A stretch of 14,854 bases of DNA from contig KQ482063.1 of the NCBI GenBank assembly GCA_001430745.1, positions 1,322,109 through 1,336,962 of the forward strand. Direction: 5' to 3'. Of this stretch, positions 1 through 9,330 are shown in pieces. Position 1 is the first letter of the stretch, and each line of letters opens with the position of its first letter. The translations under genes and the position numbers were made by a program. The DNA comes from Auxenochlorella pyrenoidosa (lineage: Eukaryota; Chlorophyta; Trebouxiophyceae; Chlorellales; Chlorellaceae). The notes under the pieces are model-generated. The model searched no databases. It had not been told where the DNA came from and was given only the letters and a program-made list of their open reading frames with translations.

Positions 1-69
1 CGGCCAGCCCCGCGCGGGGCCGGCTGGCCCTCGCACCCTCCAGGCCAGCAGNACCGCCGCACGCACAGC

Positions 70-581
70 ATGGCAGCTTCGCCGCAGCAGCTGGCCATGC
101 AGACTGCGCAGCAGCAGCAGGCGATGCAGCAGATGTACATGCAGCGCATGCTGCTCATGCAGCAGCAGCTGCATGCGCAGGGGGGCGGCAGTGCAGCTGG
201 TGACATGGCTCCACTGCCAAGCCTGGCTGGGGCGGGCATGCTCCCAGGCGCAGTAGGCCTGCCAGGCATGATGCCCATGCCGGCGGGCCCCATGCTCCTG
301 CCCGGCGGCATGCCCGCTGCAACCGGCGCCGGCGGCGAAGCGCTCGCCCAGATGATGAAGCTGGTGCAGCAGCAGCAGCAGTCGGCGCTGCAGCAGCTGG
401 GCCTGGCGCAGGGGTTGCCCGGCCTGGCGCCCGGCGCGCCGCAGCCGCCGCCGCCGCCTGGCTCGCCGCCGCGGCAGCCAGCCGGGCAGTTCCCTGCAGC
501 AGCGCAGCAGCAGCAGCAGCAGCAGCAGGCCATGATGCAGGCCATGCAGCTGATTCAGCAACGGCATCAGCAGCTGATGAT

Positions 582-612
<31 letters not shown>

Positions 613-2213
613 CGGCAGGATGAGGCGGGAGACAGCGACATGGATGCTGCCATGCTTGCTCAGATGGGCATCGAGCAGCCGCCCCGCCCGCCGCAGCAGC
701 CCCCGCCGCCCTTCCCCCGGGGGGAGGGGTTTGCGCAGCAGGAGGGGCCGGGCTTCCGAGGTCCCGGCGTACCGGGTGGCCGCGGCGGCCGCCGCCCCGA
801 CCAGCCGTATGGCGGCGGCGGGCGTGGGTGGGGCGGGCCAGGGCACGGTCGCGGGTCCGGCGCACCGCGCAGGCACAGCCCAGGCCCGTACCAGCAGCAG
901 CAGTATGAGCAGCAGGCGCCTGCGCCGGCAGAAGAGGAGGGCCCAGAGCTGACGCCCGAGGAGCAGCGGGCCAAGGAAGAGGTGAGGAGGGACGCGCAGG
1001 TCTGCCACCATGGTCGGCTGGATGAGCACAGCTGGGCAGCCTGCGAGGAGTCTCGAGGCTTGGGCCCGGTGCTGCACACACTGCACCGCTGCCGCCGCCC
1101 GCGGCGCACTCGCCCGTGGCGCACTGCCATGCTGCTCTGCTGAGCGCGAGGTTGTTTGTTGCGCTCGCACATCGGGCCGCCCGGCGCTCAGTGCAACCTT
1201 TCCCCACTCAGCCGCGGCTCCACGACTTGCTCCTGTGCTCCTGTTCCCTCCCTCCTCACCCGCTCCCCCCTCCCCTCCCTGCCTTGCCCCCTGTGTACAC
1301 GCCAGGCGGAGCGCCGCGCCCGCATGGATGCCATCCAGGCGCGGCTGCGGGCGCAGGAGGAGGAGAACCGGCGGCTGGCGGCGGAGCGCAAGCGCAAGCT
1401 GGAGGAGCTGCAGCAAAAGGTGCGTGCTCACATGTGTGTGTACGTACGCGTGTGTGTATGCGTCTGTGTGTATGCTGCACTGCATGCCGAACTTTGCGCG
1501 GTGGGTATTTGACCTGCAGGGGTGGCATGGGTGGGGGGAGCGGGAGCGCAGCAGGCAGCAGCGCCCGACTGATTCCTGGCCAGAGCTGCAGCATGTTCTG
1601 CGTGCTGTGAACGGGCACGGCAGGAGGCTGGCTGGCCGGCATGAACGGGCGGGGACGGGGCAGCGGGTGCACCAGCTGCGGGCGTGGCAGCTGCCTCTGG
1701 CAGGCCCGCCCGTGCCTCACCACCCGCGCGGCTCCCCGGCCCCCGCCCCTCCCCATGCTGCAGGATGCAACCCGCAAGGATGCCAAGCGCCGCACCGTGG
1801 AGGCGCAGATGGAGATTCTGCGGCGGCGCATTGCGCAAGAAGAGGCCAAGCTCAAGACGGCCCTGGCAGCCGCGTCTGCCGCGCCGGCCAAAGAGGCGGC
1901 AAGCAGCGGTGGCGGCAGCCAGCCAAAGGCGGCGGGAGCGCCCACGGATGTCGCGGCAGACGAGACGACCGCAGGTTGCAGCCCTGCGCAGGCTGCCGAA
2001 GCTCACGCACCCCCCACCCAGCAAGAGGAGCAGCCCGCTGATGCTCCTGCCGCTGATGCACCGGCCACTGAGGGCGGGCAGGAGGCTGTCATAGGCGGCA
2101 GCGCCGACAAGCTTGGAGGTGCAGCAGTTCCCCAGGGGCCGGGGGCTGCAGCGCAGAACGGGCACTCCAGCGGCGGCGAGGCGACTGGCGTTGCGCAGCA
2201 CCAGAGCGACTGA
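70..2213 (+). CDS. Gln-rich, RGG-containing coiled-coil protein (5' end uncertain)
   Basis: Three exons, all joined in phase 0: 70-981, 1306-1419 and 1764-2213, with GT-AG introns 982-1305 and 1420-1763. From the ATG at 70 this gives 491 residues. The frame stays open to base 1, there is a possible acceptor CAG at 41-43, and the N-terminus is already Met/Gln-rich, so the gene probably starts upstream. Base 52 is an N. Residues 1-185 are Gln/Met-rich, with runs of 8 and 9 Gln. A Pro-rich stretch follows, then a Gly/Arg segment (about 220-270, with FRGPG, GGRGGRR and GGGGRGWGG) resembling RGG RNA-binding regions. Exons 2 and 3 open with charged heptad-like helix (RAQEEENRRLAAERKRK; RTVEAQMEILRRRIAQEEAK), a likely coiled coil. 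The last 110 residues are Ala/Gly-rich and acidic. No globular domain is recognised. A role in RNA granules or transcription is inferred from composition only. Confidence 0.72.
505..609 (+). repeat. Two CAG trinucleotide tracts coding polyglutamine
   Basis: Uninterrupted (CAG)8 lies at 505-528 and (CAG)9 at 583-609, inside exon 1 of the Gln-rich gene. Both are in frame as Gln. Pure CAG codons with no CAA interruptions suggest a tract whose length could vary between strains. Confidence 0.9.
1433..1474 (+). repeat. TG-rich low-complexity tract in intron 2
   Basis: Imperfect TGTG/TACG repeats lie just downstream of the intron 2 donor (GT at 1420) of the Gln-rich gene. UG-rich tracts near donors can bind splicing factors in other eukaryotes. 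Here it may simply be a microsatellite. Confidence 0.7.
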
Positions 2214-2937
2214 CCAGCGGACCATCGGCCTTTATTGCAGGTAGTGACAGCTTTCCCTTTTGCCAGCTAGCATGTATGCCTGCCACTTGTGACGTGCATC
2301 CCACTGACCAACCCTTACATATTTCAGACCCTGCGTATCCCTTCAGCACTTGCCAGCACTTGCCTGCACTGAGTTTTCCTGCCAGGAGCACTGCCTTGGT
2401 TCCCTTGCACTCATTCCTCTTGCTCATCTCTGCATGCTCCCTTGCACCGCCGCGATCTCCGCCTTGCACGCCGCCTGTGCTGTGCCTGATTGGCAGCTAT
2501 TGCTCGCCCGCCTGCCTTCGCCTGCGTGCCACCCCTGCAGAATCATCAGGCCAGCACGCCAGCATGCAGCGCAGGCTGCCCCACGTGGAGGCTGTAAATC
2601 CCAAGCACACTCTTGAACAGGCAGATGACACCGGCAAAACACAGGGATGGGTGTGGAGAGCAGACAGTGAGGGAAGGGGGGGCACTATGCCAGGGCAGAC
2701 AAGCAGAGTGAGCAAGCTGGATTCAAGCACCCCTAGAAGCTTGTCCTCTTCTGCATAATCTGACGGCCAGCCTGTGCCAAGCTGCATGCAGTCAGTCCGC
2801 GCAAGGGTCCTGCTGCATGTGTTGTAAGCACAGTCACCTACACGGTGTGCTCAGGCGACCGACCAGCCCGCCGTGCTCAGCGCTGATGATGGCCACCGAA
2901 TTTCTGAAACCTGCCCTGTTTTGGTAACGTAGCAATC
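2214..2937. other. Intergenic: 3' UTR of the Gln-rich gene and upstream region of the RING gene
   Basis: 724 bases, less GC-rich than the flanking exons and rich in TGC/TTGC. No ORF with plausible splice structure or protein-like composition was seen on either strand. TGTAA motifs occur at 2593 and 2823. No recognisable TATA element was found close to the start codon at 2938. Confidence 0.6.
2593..2597 (+). terminator. Candidate TGTAA poly(A) signal of the Gln-rich gene
   Basis: TGTAA is the usual poly(A) signal of chlorophyte nuclear genes. This copy lies 380 bases after the stop codon at 2211-2213; a second copy is at 2823-2827. Five-base motifs arise by chance, so the choice is tentative. 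Confidence 0.35.
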
Positions 2938-5900
2938 ATGCCAAGCCACGTCTCCAGCCTGTGCCTGCTGCTAAGCTGCCTGGCGTTCGTAAGGGCGGCC
3001 CCGCCACCCCTCGCCCACCTCAGCAACGCCTCGCTCTGGGGCTTCCTTCCATATGATGACTGGTGGGTCAGGCTGCAGGGCGAGGTCGTGCACCCGCTGG
3101 CCGCCACAGCGCGGTTGCCCCCTCCACCCGACCTCTCTGCACGCCTGGGGACCGATAAGGTCGCGTTGAGCAAGCTAGAGGGCAACCCTGCCTTCCACTG
3201 GGTGCGCCGGGAGCTCCAGGTGAGAATGTCTAGGGTCACCACCGCCAATTGCCGCCGATGGCGCGAGTGCCCCGCCGTCTCCCTCCTGACCCGTGCTTGC
3301 AGGCTGCTCAGCCCCGGTTCTCCCCCTGCCGTGCAGTGCCAGCTGACCTTCCTTTCGCTCGTGTGCGGCGCCCTGGCGTCGGTCTACCCCGAGCTCCTGG
3401 GCCACGCCCGGCAGCGCCCGGCGGGACCTCTGGACTGGAGGCAGCAGTGGAGCGTCCCCGAGATGGCTCGAGACCTGGAGCGCCGCCTGCTGCTCATCAC
3501 CTCGGCCCTGCAGCGCAACCAGACGGTGGCGGCGCTGGAGCTCAGCACGCATGCCGCCATGGTGCTGGGCTGGAAGTGGCAGGGCGTGCACGTGACTGCC
3601 CTGGCCGACCCAGCGCCTGCAGCGAGCGGCTCAGCCGGCAACGGCAGGCCCAACAACAGCCACAGCAGCGTGGATGGCACAATGAGCGTGGCCAGCCAGC
3701 TGGGCCTGTGCTGGGACGAAGTTGCGGTGCTCAACGTGCTGAGCGACCCAGACACATGGCCGGGTGCATGCCGCTTTTTGCGCTGGGCTGCTCGGAGGCT
3801 GCAGGCTGGCTCCCGCGTGCGCACCACCAGCGATACAGGTCCTGCATGCCAGATGGGGAAGGATGGAGGCCACTTTCCCAGCACCCCTGGCTGTGCTGAC
3901 ATCCTGCATCCATGTGCCTGCACCATGTCCGCTCATCTCCCTGCCAGCTGCACTGACCCCCTCTTTGCACTCCTCCTGCCTCTCTATGGCCCGCCCCACC
4001 AGATGGCAACACGCTGGCGGCCCTCATGCACCACGGCGCTCTAGCCGACCCATGGCAATCGCACCTCGAAGACTTTTTCCAGGGGTCACGAGAGCACGTG
4101 CACCCTGGTGCAACTGCCGGCAACATACGACTGCTGGCAGGGGAACCCCCAGCTGAAGGGCCCCCGGGCCCGGAGCTGGGTGCAACCGTGGAGGTCCGCT
4201 GCGCCTGGCGGCTGGGTTGGGCGAGCATTTCGGGTCAAAGGCAGCTCTATGCACTGCCCATGTCCTTCGGCAGGGCGCCTGGCCTCTTTCCCTTCCCGGC
4301 AGTGGTTCGCTGTGCAGGGTGCGCTCTCTCACCAGGCAGCGATGTTGCACTGCCGCCGACCTGCCTGCCCTGGTCACATGGATTTCTCTGAGGCAAGGCA
4401 GCCCTGTCCCGCCCGCCCCGCCTCTGCAGTGGGGCCTGCCCGCAGATGCCTTCCAGGACCGGGTCACGATGCCCAGCCGGGAGGAGGCCGAGGTGTTCGA
4501 GTCTGGCGGCTTTGTGGCCGCTGGTTTCCCCTGGTGGGCGCTGGGGGAGGGGCGCGGCGGCTGCCCTGTAGGCGGCAGGCTGCGCCAGGAGGCGACAGCG
4601 ACTGCAGCACGGGGCGCTCAAGCTGGTCGTTTCGAGTTTGGGGGCATCAAAACTCAAGGGGACTGTCGCAGCACAGTGGAGCCCCCTGCGTGGCCTGCGC
4701 TGGCTGGGGTATAGCCGCCCCGGCTGCACGATGCTGCATGGTGCACCCCCTTCATTGCGCGCAGGTATGCTCAGATCATCGTTGACGACATCGCCAACGT
4801 GTCGCTTGCCGCCCGCATGTGGGGCCAGCACAGCCTGCCGGCAGCAGACGGACCCGGCCTCTTCCGCATCACCCTCACAGCGATGCGTGAGGGGCCTGCC
4901 GGGGGCGTAGCGGGCAGCCCTGGCGGCGATGACATGGCCATCCGTGAGTTGGCATTTTGCTGATCCTCTCTGCCTGTGGTGCTGAAAGCACATCCTGCTC
5001 TGCTCACAAGCTGTTGCCCACAAGCAGAGGCTTCTTCACTGGCTCCTCTGCAACAGCTGCCGAGCTAAGGAAACATCCCCCCTTCCACTTCCCGCATGCC
5101 AGGGTGGCTGTGCGAGTGGGACCCTTCGCTGGGCGCCTTCCACAGCTGCGCCTACCCTGCCTCCCTGCCCCTCTGGAAGATGCTCTCCGGCGGCACGCTG
5201 CCCGGCTTTGAGTCGCACGGGGAGCTGCTGTTCACGGCCACAGTTGAGTCCCTGCCGCCCCACAGCGAGAGCTGCGGCGGCAGCAGCCCGGCTTTGTCGG
5301 GCCCGCCGGGCAGCCCGCCGCGCCTGCTGGCCAGCCCCCTGCTGCGCTGGGCGCAGCAGCACGCAGACCCCAGGCTCTGGGGCACGCTCGGCTTTGCCAG
5401 CCGCCGCCGGCCAGGCGGCAGCGCGGAGGCTACGGACACACTCATGCAGGCAGCCGTGGCGGCGCGGTTTGCACCCGCCCCATGGCTGCGGGGCCGGCTG
5501 CAGGCGGCGGCAGAGGAGCTGATGAGTATGGATGCTGGGCAGGCAACTCTGTGGAGCTTGGAGCTGCCCGGCCTGGCGGGCAGGCTGGCAGAGGCGATTG
5601 CCGCCACCCAGCTGGCGTCTGCTGTCGGTCTGCTGGCATTCCCGCTGACGGCGCCTCTGCTGCACGCCGGTGGGCAAGGCAGTGCCGAGAGAGGGGGTCA
5701 CTCCATTGTGTTGGATGGTTGAACAGGTGCTGCGCTGGCCTTACCAAAGCTGATTGGGTTGTAAGCCTGCTGGCGGCTGGAGTTTTTCTTTTCTCCAATT
5801 TGAGCTGCCCTACCTGTCCTAGCCTCGCTGCAGTTTGGAAGGTCTATTGGCGACGGCGCACTCGTCAACGGCTGGCCTCTCGCATTCGCCAGCAAGTACA

Positions 5901-7515
5901 GGCGCCTCCTTCTCCTTTGGAGCAACAGCAGCCAGAGCAGCCTACACAAGATGGACGACCGCAAACAGCAAAGCAGAAAAGACAGCAGCAGGGCCAGGGG
6001 CGCGCACGCCTGCGGCACCAGCACAGCCAAAGCAGGGCCAGGCAGCGCGCAGTAAGCTCTCCGGCCGTGGCACTGCTGGGTGCTGGCAGCGACAGCAGCA
6101 GAGCCAGCAGCGCTGCTGGGGACGCACAGCAGCAGCGCTTGACCCAAGCCTCTCGCTCAGCCACGCCCTCTTGGGAGCAGCTGGTACCAGATACCTCCGC
6201 CCGTACAGCAGCAGTAGCGGCCGCACAGCCAGCAGCAGCCAGTGCAGCCCCAAAAGCAGCTGGGCTGCTGCAAGCAACCAACGCGCTCAAGCCCTCAGCG
6301 CCAGCAGACAAACAAGGAGCCAGGGGGCAAAAGCCTGGCAAGCAGCAACGCCCTACCGTCAGCCCACCTGCTGCTCAGGGTCAGGCCGACGCTGAAGCTG
6401 AGCAGCCTCGGAATCGGGCAGGCAGGCACGCTGCACGGTCGCTTCGCCGGCAGACGAGTGGGCAAGCTCTGAACTCCGCAGCGCTGCCCGTTGCACAGGG
6501 CCAGGATCAGCAGCAGCTGGCTGCACCGGCAGCGGGTGCGCAGGCAATCTGGCCTGGGCAGCAGCGGCAGCTCTCCCACACTGGAAGGCAGCAGGCGCCA
6601 TCAGGAACTGCGGTGCAGGTGTTTGCAGAAGCCGAAACAAGCTCACCCCGACCGGCAGCGCCAGCCATGGCAGCAGGGCCGCAGCCTTGCGATGAAGCAG
6701 CCGGTGGCTCCCTGCCCTCCGACCAGTGGGTGCCGCCTACCCCCCCTCGTCGCCAGCCGGCCCGCGCTGCCGTCCACCCACAGGCAGTGCCAGCAGCTTG
6801 CCAGGCCTACAGGCCCCCCTTGCAGCCCACAGACCTGCTCGGACCTCAGCTGGCCATGCCGTCAGCGCCAGGCAGCGGCGCTGTCATGGCAGCCCCCGGG
6901 GCAGGAAGCTTGTTGCAGGATGCAGAGGCAGAGGCAGCCGATGCAGGTCAGCCAGGCTCCTCCATGTCCTCGCACGCTTCCGCCATGCAGAGCCCCCTGC
7001 AGCTGCCGAGCCTGCACGATGCTGTATTGTCCATGCTACCCGCTGTCCTGCCCAGTGGCACCACTTCTGGACAGCCCGGAGCGCCCTCTGCAACAGTGCA
7101 GCTGGCAGGACGAGCTCAGCTGGCAGCCGCGCCTGCAGGCGCCGGCGCTGGCTGGCAGGACCTTTGCGTCGTCTGCTGGGAGCAGCCGCGGCAGACTGTG
7201 CTGGTTGGCTGCGGCCACATGGCGCTTTGCAGGCGAGGAGGGGGGTTCTCGATGAGGGCTGCACAGCAGGCGGGGGGATGATGGGAGGGAGGGGGGGGGA
7301 GGGGCACCGGCCGGCAAGAGGCAACCAGCAACTTCTGTATGCCAGCTTCGGTGGAGCGCTGCGCTGCCTGAGCTTGCACTTGCTGCTGACTGCCTCGCTC
7401 AAAGTGCCCCCTTCACTGCAGGCATTGCGCCCTCGGCTTGATGCAGCAAGCTGAGCCGCTGTGCCCGATCTGCAGGCGTAGCGTGTCGATGGTCCAGCAG
7501 GTGTTCCTCCCCTGA
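2938..7515 (+). CDS. Single-pass membrane protein: signal peptide, lumenal MATH-like domain, TM helix, C-terminal RING (probable E3 ubiquitin ligase)
   Basis: Eight exons: 2938-3219, 3337-3838, 4003-4193, 4430-4533, 4765-4943, 5103-5669, 5834-7232 and 7422-7515. Phases match at all seven joints, giving 1105 residues. Residues 1-20 form a signal peptide (hydrophobic LCLLLSCLAF, cleavage likely after VRA). Four N-glycosylation sequons (N30, N155, N200, N371) all lie before the membrane helix and I see none after it. Residues 323-469 look like a MATH domain: a VEW start, GGFVAAGFPW, FRITL and a closing GFESHGELLFTATVES; this is moderate confidence. A hydrophobic helix at about 585-608 is followed by basic KVYWRRRTRQR, predicting a lumenal N-terminus and cytosolic C-terminus. 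Residues 610-1050 are disordered and Gln/Ala/Pro-rich. Residues 1053-1092 form a C3HC4 RING (C1053, C1056, C1068, H1070, C1074, C1077, C1089, C1092). RING-HC proteins of this CVVC...CGH...CPIC type act as ubiquitin ligases. Residues 21-322 are not recognised. Exons 2-5 are the least certain. Confidence 0.72.
7233..7421 (+). other. GC-AG intron splitting the RING finger
   Basis: The donor is CAG|GCGAGG, with GC in place of GT, and the acceptor is CTGCAG at 7416-7421; phase 2, 189 bases. Only this joint gives the canonical H-x3-C-x2-C spacing of the RING. The nearest usable GT (7245) would insert four residues between C1074 and the next zinc ligands. Without splicing the frame stops at 7279-7281. 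Confidence 0.75.
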
Positions 7516-8008
7516 GCCCGCTGCGGCCCTATGCCCCTGGCCACTGTCGCGCCGTTCTGCAGACGCTCTCAGCAGTTGCCGCTGCTGGACCTGGATGCTT
7601 TGGCCGCTTGCAGCTGCATTGAGGTCGCGCTTTTCAGAACATTCCTTTCTTGGGCTCTTGACTCCTGCCTTCTGCCTAGCCTGCGTTTCGACCCAAAACT
7701 CTCCTGCATCCGACCATTTGTCACTTGTTGACGCATGTTGACGTCCTCTGCCACCGGCCTTCTTTATCCCAGAACGGCAGCTGCACCGCATAATGCAGTT
7801 GTAGGGATCGGGTGCAGCATCAATGTCTTTGGCTTGACCCATGCTAGTGTGCTTAAGTTCTGCCTGCGCTGCCAACACTGCCGCCCGCCCTCTGCTATGG
7901 CTGCTGCGCCCCCCTCATCTCGGCGCGCCCGCGGCATGCGGATGCGTCCCTGACAGGTGCAAATTGACGCGGCACCCAACACCTTTTACTTGAGCCCCAG
8001 CCAGCACC
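7516..8008. other. Intergenic: 3' UTR of the RING gene and upstream region of the plastid-protein gene
   Basis: 493 bases with no convincing coding region on either strand. I found no TGTAA motif for the RING gene here. The stretch holds the tandem TGACG element described separately. The sequence is less GC-rich than the exons. Confidence 0.55.
7726..7743 (+). promoter_or_regulatory. Tandem TGTTGACG direct repeat (as-1-like)
   Basis: The octamer TGTTGACG occurs at 7726-7733 and again at 7736-7743, one helical turn apart, 266 bases before the start codon at 8009. TGACG is the core site for bZIP factors of the plant TGA type; as-1 elements carry two such cores with a somewhat different spacing. 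A regulatory role for the downstream gene is inferred only. Confidence 0.35.
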
Positions 8009-9330
8009 ATGCAGTGCGGCCTTCGTAGCAGCGTGCTGCAGTGCAGCCTAGCGGCGCGGCCGTGCAGAGCGCTGAGCTCAACACGGCCAGTGATGGCTGG
8101 AATGCGCATGCTGCAGCAGCAGGGCGGCCGGTTGCGACGCCGGGCAGCGCTCGAGGTGGTGGCCACCTACCCAGAGCCGGAAACGGAGAAGGCGAGTGCA
8201 CTACCAACTGTCGGGACATTTTGGTGTCAATCTGCGCCGGTGATGGGATGCTTCTGTATCACCGCCGCTGCCGCCGCCGCGACCGCCACCGCCGCCGCCG
8301 CTCACCCTGCCCTCCCCGGCCCCTGCCTCTCCTTCTGCAGGAGCGCAGCCCCATTGATTTCCCACAGGCAAGGCCGGAGGGAACTGAGAGATGATTTGAA
8401 GGGTTGTGACAGGGTTGTCTGGCATTACAGCTCTTGCCGTTGCTGCCCAAGCTGCGCTGTGCTCACACGTCCGCCTGGCTGCCCCGGCTGCAGGAGTGGA
8501 TCACGCCGCAGCCCAGCCGGCGGCCCGACATCTTCCCCGAGTTTGAGAAGCTGCAGACGCCGCTGCCCAAGCCCATGCCGGGCGACCCAGAGGTGCGCAG
8601 GGCTCGTCAGCAGGGGCCTAAAAAAGGCGCGTGCCTCGGCCTGCAAGGCGGGCAGCGGCCCAAGCGCTGCGCACCGCTCTAATCCGACACGAGCACCAGC
8701 GCGCCTGTGCCAGCACGCATGCCGGCAGTGACCGCCACCGCTTTAAGCAAACCAGAGCTGTTGCGTGCAAGTGCTGCCACTGCCATGGTGCGTTACCCTC
8801 TTTACCTGGTGGCGCCACATGCAGATGCCCGATGAGGAGGAGGAGGAGGAGAAGGAGAAGAAGCCTGGTGGGTGCACCCCCCGCGCAGGCAGCGGTGGTG
8901 GCTGTGAACCCGGACAGGGCCGTCGTGTCTTCTCACCGTGCCAAGGGCAGATCCCCGGTGGTCGCCTGACATGCAACTGCGCCCCTGGCCGTCCAACCAG
9001 CGCAGTCCAGCTGCTGCTGCCGCGGCTGCCAAACCTGGCTGCCACCCACCGGCCTGCTGGAGCCACCCCCTGTCCCTGCCCCCATCTGCCCTGCAGATAA
9101 GGAGGACCCCGATGAGGACAAGCCCAAGCCAGATGAGCCGGTGAGATCTCTCCTTGCGCTGACCGAACCGCGACCCTGCCCTGCTGCTGTGGACGGCGCA
9201 TTCAAAGGGTGGCCGCCGTTGCCTCCATTTCGCGCTGCCTCCCTGTGCTTGGCTGTTCCCCATCCTGGCTGTCTGTCAACCATGCCTGCTGCCCTCCCTG
9301 TGGCTGCTGCAGGCGCCCAGCGAGGAGTGA
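8009..9330 (+). CDS. Small probable plastid protein with acidic Asp/Glu/Lys/Pro tail
   Basis: Six exons: 8009-8191, 8341-8367, 8494-8592, 8825-8867, 9097-9140 and 9313-9330. All joints keep phase (phase 0 except phase 1 between exons 4 and 5), giving 137 residues. Introns 1 and 2 have GC donors. The start is ATG at 8009 in a favourable CACCATG context. Residues 1 to about 53 are rich in Ser, Ala and Arg with almost no acidic residues, as in a chloroplast transit peptide. Residues 62-103 form a Pro-rich block with ERSPIDFPQ, EWITPQPSRRPDIFPEFEK and TPLPKPMPGDPE. The rest is Glu/Asp/Lys/Pro (PDEEEEEEKEKKPDK, DEDKPKPDEPAPSEE). The SPIDFP and RRPDIFP motifs look like those of a short plastid protein conserved in plants, but I cannot name the family or function. 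A mitochondrial presequence is an alternative. Confidence 0.68.
8192..8340 (+). other. GC-AG intron 1 of the plastid-protein gene
   Basis: The donor AAG|GCGAGT matches the U1 consensus except for C at position +2. The acceptor TTCTGCAG ends at 8340 after a strong pyrimidine tract. Phase 0, 149 bases. It contains a GCC/GCN-rich tract at about 8262-8302. Confidence 0.68.
8341..8367 (+). other. 27-base micro-exon
   Basis: This exon codes nine residues, ERSPIDFPQ. It is entered from a GC-donor intron and leaves through another GC donor (CACAG|GCAAGG). Both sides are phase 0, so skipping it would delete nine residues without shifting the frame. Confidence 0.62.
8368..8493 (+). other. GC-AG intron 2 of the plastid-protein gene
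   Basis: The donor is CAG|GCAAGG and the acceptor CTGCAG at 8488-8493; 126 bases, phase 0. Retention would end translation at 8392-8394, just after the micro-exon. Confidence 0.65.
8834..8863 (+). repeat. GAG/AAG codon run coding the acidic tail
   Basis: A purine-only run of GAG and AAG codons in exon 4 of the plastid-protein gene codes six Glu followed by KEKK. Purine-rich exonic sequence of this kind can also serve as a splicing enhancer for this short 43-base exon; that is inference. Confidence 0.6.

Noticed and set aside
155..1207. 350-residue open frame on the minus strand opposite the Gln-rich gene
   Set aside because: It is antisense to CAG and GC-rich codons and reads as Ala runs and low-complexity Arg/Pro/Cys. 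The plus strand has phase-consistent splicing and coiled-coil sequence.
3220..3336. Reading straight through intron 1 of the RING gene, which is open in frame (117 bases)
   Set aside because: A good GTGAGA donor and a GTGCAG acceptor are present, and the read-through segment is Arg/Cys/Pro-rich and unlike the helical flanks. The alternative acceptor at 3302 shifts the frame into low-complexity sequence.
4247..5023. 258-residue open frame on the minus strand
   Set aside because: It is opposite exons 4 and 5 of the RING gene, with composition typical of an antisense shadow in GC-rich sequence and no recognisable motif.
2938..7515. Splitting the RING gene into a secreted-protein gene ending near 5722 and a separate RING gene
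   Set aside because: The 5669/5834 joint is phase-matched and turns a hydrophobic end plus KVYWRRRTRQR into a textbook membrane helix with stop-transfer. No start codon or promoter signal is evident for a separate downstream gene.
8262..8302. GCC-repeat tract as coding poly-Ala
   Set aside because: It lies in intron 1 of the plastid-protein gene between a good donor and a strong pyrimidine tract. Reading it as coding gives a low-complexity run that would break the compact protein.
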